A stretch of DNA of 10,649 bases. Source: Nitrososphaerota archaeon (lineage in GTDB: Archaea > Thermoproteota > Nitrososphaeria > Nitrososphaerales > Nitrosopumilaceae). Made by a program: the position numbers and the translations under genes. Of the stretch, positions 6,146 to 10,649 are shown one piece after another. The stretch covers positions 1 through 10,649 of the forward strand of contig JAGWGO010000028.1 of assembly GCA_028867395.1 (NCBI GenBank), written 5' to 3'. The notes beneath the pieces are model-generated. The model ran no database searches. It saw only the letters and a program-made list of their open reading frames with translations, and was not told the DNA's origin. Within the stretch, counting starts at the first letter, position 1; each line of letters begins with the position of its first letter.

Positions 6146-6429
6146 CGTAATCTACCGGTCTGACGTCTTGAATCTGCTGATCTTATTTTTAATATGCCAA
6201 AGTGAATTGCGCAAGATATGCAGTAATATTTCAACACGGTGGGGGCTGCAATGTAAGCTCCCTGGGCCCTAAGTTCTTTAGCTAAACTATGTTCCACCAA
6301 ATTCAGCCTCGAGGTAACTTTTTTTGCCTTGTCACGAGGTACGGTAGCGCCACAGTTAGTGCATTGTATACGATCAGAAGATCCTTTTCCACCCTTCTTT
6401 CGACCTCTACTTGCACGTTTTAATGGCAT
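6142..6429 (-). CDS. rps26e: Small ribosomal subunit protein S26e
   Basis: A 95-residue protein with the S26e zinc ribbon: C23-x2-C26 (IQCTNCG) and C70-x2-C73 (YYCISCA). The basic N-terminus (KRASRGRKKGGKG), the sequence following the first Cys pair and the conserved IRSADSR region near 82-88 are typical. In eukaryotes S26e sits near the mRNA exit of the small subunit; in archaea it is found in the TACK lineage. The gene stands alone rather than in a ribosomal operon, and a TATA box 26 nt before its ATG makes it leaderless. Its stop codon (TAG, 6144-6142) overlaps that of the convergent lipid enzyme through the shared palindrome CTAG. Confidence 0.96.
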   Translation of the reverse strand: MPLKRASRGRKKGGKGSSDRIQCTNCGATVPRDKAKKVTSRLNLVEHSLAKELRAQGAYIAAPTVLKYYCISCAIHFGILKIRSADSRRQTGRLR

Positions 6430-6450
6430 ACGATATCTGTAATATGCCTC

Positions 6451-6459
6451 TAAATAAAC
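6451..6459 (-). promoter_or_regulatory. TATA box for the S26e gene
   Basis: GTTTATTTA on the minus strand is centred 26 nt before the ATG at 6429. Confidence 0.55.
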
Positions 6460-6503
6460 GCATTTGACTGACTAATTTAGTGATAAATCCGATATTAGTT
6501 AAG

Positions 6504-6512
6504 AAATTTAAG
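6504..6512 (+). promoter_or_regulatory. TATA box for the zinc-ribbon/kinase transcript
   Basis: AAATTTAAG is centred about 28 nt before the ATG at 6536 and predicts a leaderless transcript that begins with the 36-residue protein. The rest of 6430-6535 holds only promoter-like AT-rich sequence. Confidence 0.45.
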
Positions 6513-6535
6513 ATCCTAAGAAAATTACAAAATCT

Positions 6536-6646
6536 ATGCGGGGCCTATGCCACGTCTGTCTGAGTTCCAATGTAGAGGTTGTAGTCGAAAAACGTCAAAT
6601 AATATGCCTCTCATGTCTTAAAAAACAGAACCAGAAAAAGGACTAA
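6536..6646 (+). CDS. Zinc-ribbon mini-protein (36 aa)
   Basis: ATG at 6536 opens 36 codons ending in TAA. The product begins MRGLCHVCLSSNVEVVVEKR and has two CxxC knuckles, C5-x2-C8 and C24-x2-C27, separated by 15 residues, followed by a lysine-rich tail (KKQNQKKD). This is a minimal zinc ribbon with nothing else, of a kind that can bind RNA or protein. I cannot name the family. A TATA box about 28 nt upstream fits a leaderless start, and the kinase gene begins 26 nt after the stop on the same strand, so the two are probably co-transcribed. The four correctly spaced cysteines in so short a frame make chance unlikely. Confidence 0.7.
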   Translation: MRGLCHVCLSSNVEVVVEKRQIICLSCLKKQNQKKD

Positions 6647-6672
6647 ATGGAAAGGTATCAGGGTATTAACCG

Positions 6673-7548
6673 ATGAAGATCGCAATACTGTCTCACTGTA
6701 CGATAGACGAAATTTCAAGAGACGGTCAAGTTGTAGAAACCCCAGGGGGACCAGCTGCTTATTGTGGAATCACTGCAAAGAACATGAAGTCAGACATTGA
6801 ACTCTTTACCAAAGTGGGACCTGACTTTAAATTCAAACAAGATCTTGAAAAGAGGGGCATATCTCTCTCGCAGGCATCTTTTTCAAATAATCCAACTACT
6901 CGGTTCTTACTGAATATTATTGGAACTGACAGAGAATTGTATCTTAAAACGAAATGTGATCAAATAGAATTTAGTACTTCTGATGCAGACGGTTTCATAG
7001 TTAGTCCTGTCTTTGATGAGGTATCTGAAGAAATTCTTGATAAGATTAGAGATGATTCTGATTTTCTATTGCTTGATCCTCAAGGTTATCTTCGGCGCAT
7101 TGACTCTACTGGTAAGATATATCTTGAAAAAACACTACTTGATATCTCAAGAATAACCGCAATCAAAACCGATCCAAATGAAGCGTATTATCTAACAGGC
7201 TTGAGAGAAAAAGATGCAATGATTGCATTACAAAGAAAAGGAGTAAAACATGTTCTTTACACTGACAAACAAAACATCTCTATGCTTGTCAAAGATAGAA
7301 TGTATCACTTGCGTATCCCGGACATGAAGATTGGTGATACAACCGGCGTAGGTGACATATTCTGTGCAGCATTCACATGTTCATATCTGAAAGAAAAAGA
7401 TTCCCTGTGGGCAATCTGTTTTGCCGTTGGAGCTGCACAAGCAGCCCTTGAAACAAAAGCAACTGGGTTGTCAAAAATTCCAAGTTCAGGTGCAATACAG
7501 CAAAATGCAGCTTATCTGTATAATCTCGTAAAGTTCATCCAAGTCTAG
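6673..7548 (+). CDS. PfkB-family sugar/nucleoside kinase
   Basis: A 291-residue cytoplasmic kinase of the ribokinase fold, at the short end for the family. The N-terminal glycine motif is PGGPAAYCG (24-32). The C-terminal PfkB signature is DTTGVGDIFCAAF (222-234), with D228 as the catalytic base; the usual GAGD is GVGD here. KTDPNEAYYLTG (165-176) matches the family's central N-x-x-E segment. The family phosphorylates sugars, nucleosides or related alcohols with ATP; the substrate cannot be told from the sequence. The gene follows the zinc-ribbon mini-protein by 26 nt and precedes NAD kinase by 31 nt. There is no strong ribosome site, only a weak AGGG about 11 nt before the ATG. Confidence 0.88.
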   Translation: MKIAILSHCTIDEISRDGQVVETPGGPAAYCGITAKNMKSDIELFTKVGPDFKFKQDLEKRGISLSQASFSNNPTTRFLLNIIGTDRELYLKTKCDQIEFSTSDADGFIVSPVFDEVSEEILDKIRDDSDFLLLDPQGYLRRIDSTGKIYLEKTLLDISRITAIKTDPNEAYYLTGLREKDAMIALQRKGVKHVLYTDKQNISMLVKDRMYHLRIPDMKIGDTTGVGDIFCAAFTCSYLKEKDSLWAICFAVGAAQAALETKATGLSKIPSSGAIQQNAAYLYNLVKFIQV

Positions 7549-7549
7549 G

Positions 7550-7558
7550 CTTTTATTG
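7550..7558 (+). promoter_or_regulatory. TATA box for the NAD kinase gene
   Basis: CTTTTATTG lies immediately after the kinase stop codon (TAG, 7546-7548) and is centred 26 nt before the ATG at 7580. It supports that ATG over the in-frame TTG at 7556, which would lie inside the box. Confidence 0.5.
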
Positions 7559-7579
7559 CACAACAGTTCAATCATTAAT

Positions 7580-8572
7580 ATGAAAGTGGCCATTTACAGC
7601 CAAGATCAAGAACAAACTGTAAAATCAGTTAGGCTCTCACTTGAGACTTATGGAATCGAGTCTGTTGTGCTTACTAACAAAACACTCGGGAAAGAGATTG
7701 ATTATGTAGTGGCAACAGGAGGGGATCGTGGAGTAAGGTCATACTTTCATCGTTTTATGAATAGCACCACCCCAGTCTTAGGAATAAATGAGTTTGAATC
7801 AAGTGGTTACATGGCTCAGACCGATCTAAAGGAATTTCCAACTTATCTTAATCGATTAAAAAAAGGCGATTTTACAATAGAGCATCTTACAAGAGTGGGT
7901 GTGAAGATTGATGGCAAAAATGTTTACCCGGCGTTAAATGATGTCGCAATTTTTTCTTCGAAAAGTGCAACCCTTGTCGAGCACGTTCTGCGTGTGAACG
8001 GTGAAGAGCTTTGGCATGATAGTAGCGACGGCTTGATTGTTTCTACACCAATTGGTTCATCCGCATATTCGATGTCTGCAGGAGGACCTGCAATTTATCA
8101 AGGCTCTAAGGTGCTTTGTATAGTGTCAGTGAACTCACTTGATATTACAAGGCGCCCGTTAATCGTGCCAGAGGATAGCTTCATTGAGATTGACGACATT
8201 TTTTCTAGTCTTAGATGTGAGGTCGTAATGGATGGAAAAGACAGATTCAAAGTTGACAAGATGGTAGAGTGCACAAAATTCTCTCAACCTGCTAACATCA
8301 TACGAATGAAAAAAGACTCTACAACTGTTTCTGCTATGGCTAAAAAAGTAAAGCTCGCAGACGAGCTTTTGAACATGCCACCAAGCTCAAAGCTATTGCT
8401 AAAGACATTAGAATATGAAGGCGCCCTGACCCAAAAAGAACTAGCGGCAAAAACACTACTTCCAGATAGAACGGTTAGACTCGCCTTAAGGCATCTACTT
8501 GATAAAGGGTATGTAAAACGAAGGGTATCGCTTAGAGACACTAGGCAAAGAATCTACGAAGTTCCAAAATAA
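7580..8572 (+). CDS. nadK: NAD kinase with C-terminal winged-helix domain
   Basis: A 330-residue protein from the ATG at 7580. The first ~255 residues are an NAD kinase, which makes NADP from NAD and ATP or polyphosphate. Motifs in order: ATGGDRG (45-51, the nucleotide-phosphate loop, normally GGDG, with D49 kept), ALND (118-121), DGLIVSTPIGSSAYS (150-164) followed by SAGGP, RPLIVP, and VMDGK near 217. Residues about 267-330 are extra to the family and look like a winged helix: TQKELAAKTL (284-293), a recognition helix from PDRTVRLALRHLLDKG (295-310), and a basic wing KRRVSLRDTRQRIYEV (313-328), of MarR/TrmB-like type. This suggests DNA binding or a ligand-sensing role tied to NADP, which is inference. 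The frame runs up to a TTG at 7556, rejected because of the TATA box. It ends exactly where the convergent CTP synthase begins. Confidence 0.92.
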   Translation: MKVAIYSQDQEQTVKSVRLSLETYGIESVVLTNKTLGKEIDYVVATGGDRGVRSYFHRFMNSTTPVLGINEFESSGYMAQTDLKEFPTYLNRLKKGDFTIEHLTRVGVKIDGKNVYPALNDVAIFSSKSATLVEHVLRVNGEELWHDSSDGLIVSTPIGSSAYSMSAGGPAIYQGSKVLCIVSVNSLDITRRPLIVPEDSFIEIDDIFSSLRCEVVMDGKDRFKVDKMVECTKFSQPANIIRMKKDSTTVSAMAKKVKLADELLNMPPSSKLLLKTLEYEGALTQKELAAKTLLPDRTVRLALRHLLDKGYVKRRVSLRDTRQRIYEVPK

Positions 8573-10180
8573 TCAAGCGGTAGAAGCTGCATGTATGAAG
8601 GCTTCAAAGGACTCTTCTGGATATCCTGGTCTACTACTAAATTCTGGATGGAACTGCACTCCTAGATAGAACTTGTGGTTTGGAATCTCTAGAATCTCCA
8701 TTCTTTTTTTGTTATCGCTGTATCCTGAAAACCTGAGTCCTTTCGTATTGAACATATCTAAATATTTTTGATTAAACTCGTATCTATGCCTGTGTCTCTT
8801 AAAGATGGTATTTGACTTGTAGAGTTTGAATCCTAGTGTATTGTCTTCTATCTTAATTTCATTTGATCCAAGTCTTAGCGAGCCTCCTTTGTTTTCAACA
8901 AACTTCTGTTCCGGCAGAAGATCAATAACTGGATTTTCAGTATTTGGATTGATTTCAGTAGAATTCGCATCTGTCAAACCGCATACGTATCTACCAAATG
9001 CAACCGCAGCTAATTGGAATCCAAAACATATTCCAAGATATGGTATGTTTTTCTCTCTTGCAAAGTTTGCAGTTTTGATTATTCCTTCGGCTCCTCTCTC
9101 TCCAAATCCTCCTGGCACAATAATTCCGTGATACTGCGAAAGTTTGTCAAGATCTCCATTCAATTCTTCAGAATCGATCCAATCTATTATTACATTCTTG
9201 CCAATTTTTGCACCTGCATGTTTGAGTGCATGATTCACACTAACATAGCTGTCAGCCAACTTGACGTACTTACCAACCATTGCAATTCTTACTTGATCTT
9301 TTACATTAACAAATGAACTTACGATGGCATTCCACCTATCCCAGTTGGCAGAAGTATTTACAAGACCTATCTTGCCGAATTTCTTGAAAATCACGTCCAC
9401 GATTCCTTGGTCGTATAGCATCTGTGGCACCATGAGTATTGATTCTGCGTCATGACAAGAAAATACGTCTTTTTCAGAAACGTTGGAAAATAAAGAAATC
9501 TTTCTTTTTGCAGATGTCTCAAGAGGTCTACTACATCTAACAGCCATCAAATCTGGCTGAATACCTATTCTTCTCAGCTCCTGAACACTATGTTGAGTAG
9601 GCTTTGTCTTCTGCTCTCCTACTACATCAAGTGATGGAGCGAGAGTCACATGAACAAAAATCACATTGTTTGTTCCGTCCTCCAATCTCATTTGCCTTAA
9701 TGCTTCAAGAAAAGGGAGGCTTTCAATGTCTCCAACGGTTCCACCGCATTCTACCACCAAGACATCTAAATTTTCACTCTTGGAGATTTTTCGGATCCTG
9801 TCTTTAATAGCATCTGTTACATGGGGTATTATCTGAACACAGGCTCCCAGATATTCTCCTCGTCTTTCGGCTTCTATTACACTTGAATAGATCTGGGCTG
9901 TGGTGATATTGTGCGTTCTAGGTATGCTTTGATTTAAAAATCGCTCATAATTACCAATATCCATATCGCATTCACCGCCATCATCTGTCACAAATACTTC
10001 ACCATGTGCGATTGGATTCATGGTACCTGCGTCGTAATTTAGATAAGGATCAATCTTTACGCAAGAAACCTTTTGGTTTGAAAGCTGAAGAAGTTTTGCT
10101 ATTGATGATGAGACAACTCCCTTACCTAGACCAGACATGACTCCGCCAGTCACAAAAATGTATTTTGTTTCTGTCTGCAT
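8573..10180 (-). CDS. pyrG: CTP synthase (glutamine-hydrolysing)
   Basis: A 535-residue full-length CTP synthase, which converts UTP, ATP and glutamine to CTP, the last step of pyrimidine nucleotide synthesis. The synthase domain (about 1-270) has the P-loop SGLGKGV (16-22), HGEVFVTDDGGE (59-70), the metal-binding E144 in VECGGTVGDIES, and GEQKTKPTQHS (188-198) of the UTP/CTP site. The class I amidotransferase domain (about 297-535) has the nucleophile C385 in GICFGFQ, where most members read GICLGMQ, and H511/E513 in HPEFSSRP. Nothing essential is missing. ATG at 10180 is supported by the TATA box at 10200-10209. It follows trpA by 29 nt on the same strand, so read-through is possible. Its TGA stop abuts the NAD kinase stop with no gap. 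Confidence 0.98.
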   Translation of the reverse strand: MQTETKYIFVTGGVMSGLGKGVVSSSIAKLLQLSNQKVSCVKIDPYLNYDAGTMNPIAHGEVFVTDDGGECDMDIGNYERFLNQSIPRTHNITTAQIYSSVIEAERRGEYLGACVQIIPHVTDAIKDRIRKISKSENLDVLVVECGGTVGDIESLPFLEALRQMRLEDGTNNVIFVHVTLAPSLDVVGEQKTKPTQHSVQELRRIGIQPDLMAVRCSRPLETSAKRKISLFSNVSEKDVFSCHDAESILMVPQMLYDQGIVDVIFKKFGKIGLVNTSANWDRWNAIVSSFVNVKDQVRIAMVGKYVKLADSYVSVNHALKHAGAKIGKNVIIDWIDSEELNGDLDKLSQYHGIIVPGGFGERGAEGIIKTANFAREKNIPYLGICFGFQLAAVAFGRYVCGLTDANSTEINPNTENPVIDLLPEQKFVENKGGSLRLGSNEIKIEDNTLGFKLYKSNTIFKRHRHRYEFNQKYLDMFNTKGLRFSGYSDNKKRMEILEIPNHKFYLGVQFHPEFSSRPGYPEESFEAFIHAASTA

Positions 10181-10199
10181 ATCTATGATATATTTGAGG

Positions 10200-10209
10200 T
10201 ATTTTTATT
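10200..10209 (-). promoter_or_regulatory. TATA box for the CTP synthase gene
   Basis: AATAAAAATA on the minus strand is centred about 25 nt before the ATG at 10180 and directly follows the trpA stop codon. A second AT-rich box at 10187-10196 is too close to the start to place transcription correctly. Confidence 0.4.
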
Positions 10210-10649
10210 TCATTCTGTGATCGTAGTATTTTTGAGACTTTTTGCAAACGAGACTATTTTACTGTGTATCTTTGTCTGCGGTGTTTTTGCAATTAATCGT
10301 AAAAATGCACTTGCAACAATTATTCCGTCTGCGCCAGTCCGTAAAATGGTTCTTGCTTGATCTGGGTTGTTGACTCCAAATCCAACTCCGAGTGGTAACC
10401 TATTGCCAAGTGTTCTTTTTGCATTTTTTATTGCATCCATAGTATATTGTTGAAATTTTTGCTGGGTTCCACCGGTTGTACCATATGTAGATACCAAGTA
10501 GACAAAGCCAGACGATGCCTTAGAAATTCTCTTTATTCTTTCTTTAGATGTATTGGGAGATATGAGGAAGATGGCATCCAATTCGTGTTTGTGGACAACA
10601 TCTAGGTACTGATCTGCTTCTTCGATTGCCATGTCTGGAAGTATAATGC
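10210..10649 (-). CDS. trpA: Tryptophan synthase alpha chain, C-terminal part (5' end cut by window edge)
   Basis: The open frame runs off the right edge, leaving about 146 residues of a protein normally near 260. TrpA splits indole-3-glycerol phosphate to indole and glyceraldehyde 3-phosphate and passes indole to TrpB. Recognisable TrpA segments in order are ILPDMAIEEAD, LISPNTSKERI, GFVYLVSTYGTTGG and the phosphate-binding LGVGFGVNNPDQA, then ADGIIVASAF. The catalytic Glu and Asp of the N-terminal half lie outside the window. The in-frame ATG at 10632 is an internal Met of the LPDMAIEE motif, not the start. Upstream neighbours, probably other trp genes, are not visible; CTP synthase follows after 29 nt. 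Confidence 0.95.
   Translation of the reverse strand, partial: IILPDMAIEEADQYLDVVHKHELDAIFLISPNTSKERIKRISKASSGFVYLVSTYGTTGGTQQKFQQYTMDAIKNAKRTLGNRLPLGVGFGVNNPDQARTILRTGADGIIVASAFLRLIAKTPQTKIHSKIVSFAKSLKNTTITE

Noticed and set aside
7556..7579. Upstream TTG start for NAD kinase
   Set aside because: It lies inside the TATA box and adds eight residues not expected before the MKVAIYSQ strand.
8284..8541. Minus-strand frame opposite the NAD kinase winged helix
   Set aside because: The sense frame has clear domain sequence; the antisense frame is Ser/Leu-rich without motifs.

Overview
The window is a piece of an AT-rich ammonia-oxidising-type archaeal genome, phylum Thaumarchaeota (Nitrososphaerota), probably the Nitrosopumilus/Nitrosotalea side. 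Support comes from a blue-copper cupredoxin ending in a PEFG-type sorting tail, ribosomal protein S26e (in archaea a TACK-lineage protein), an archaetidylinositol-phosphate-synthase-like enzyme, an archaeal deoxyhypusine synthase homologue, several very small zinc-binding proteins, and archaeal TATA boxes placed about 26 nt ahead of start codons. The species cannot be fixed from the sequence alone.

Layout. 1-1304 (minus): a secreted protein of unknown function cut by the left edge, preceded by a 58-residue Cys-rich protein. 1305-1431 has no gene but holds a GC-rich two-hairpin element that may be a small RNA. 1432-3204 (minus): an M3-family oligoendopeptidase F. 3329-3451 (plus): a 40-residue C2H2 zinc finger. 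3535-4608 (plus): deoxyhypusine synthase homologue. 4630-5199 (minus): membrane-anchored cupredoxin, convergent with the previous gene. 5277-5486 (minus): a 69-residue CxxH zinc protein. 5573-6145 (plus): CDP-alcohol phosphatidyltransferase, whose stop codon overlaps that of S26e (6142-6429, minus). 6536-6646 (plus): a 36-residue zinc ribbon, then a PfkB-family kinase (6673-7548) and an NAD kinase with a C-terminal winged helix (7580-8572). 8573-10180 (minus): CTP synthase, abutting the NAD kinase end to end. 10210-10649 (minus): the C-terminal part of tryptophan synthase alpha, cut by the right edge.

Most of this is conserved core metabolism: CTP synthesis (CTP is needed to make the CDP-archaeol used by the lipid headgroup enzyme), NADP supply, eIF5A modification, translation, tryptophan synthesis and peptide turnover. 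No mobile element, CRISPR array, tRNA or rRNA was found. No obvious new multi-gene system is present. The points most worth following are the four tiny zinc-binding proteins, three of them below 60 residues, the NAD kinase-winged helix fusion with a changed GGDG motif, the possible small RNA at about 1369-1433, and the near-universal leaderless promoter spacing, which also decides several start codons.
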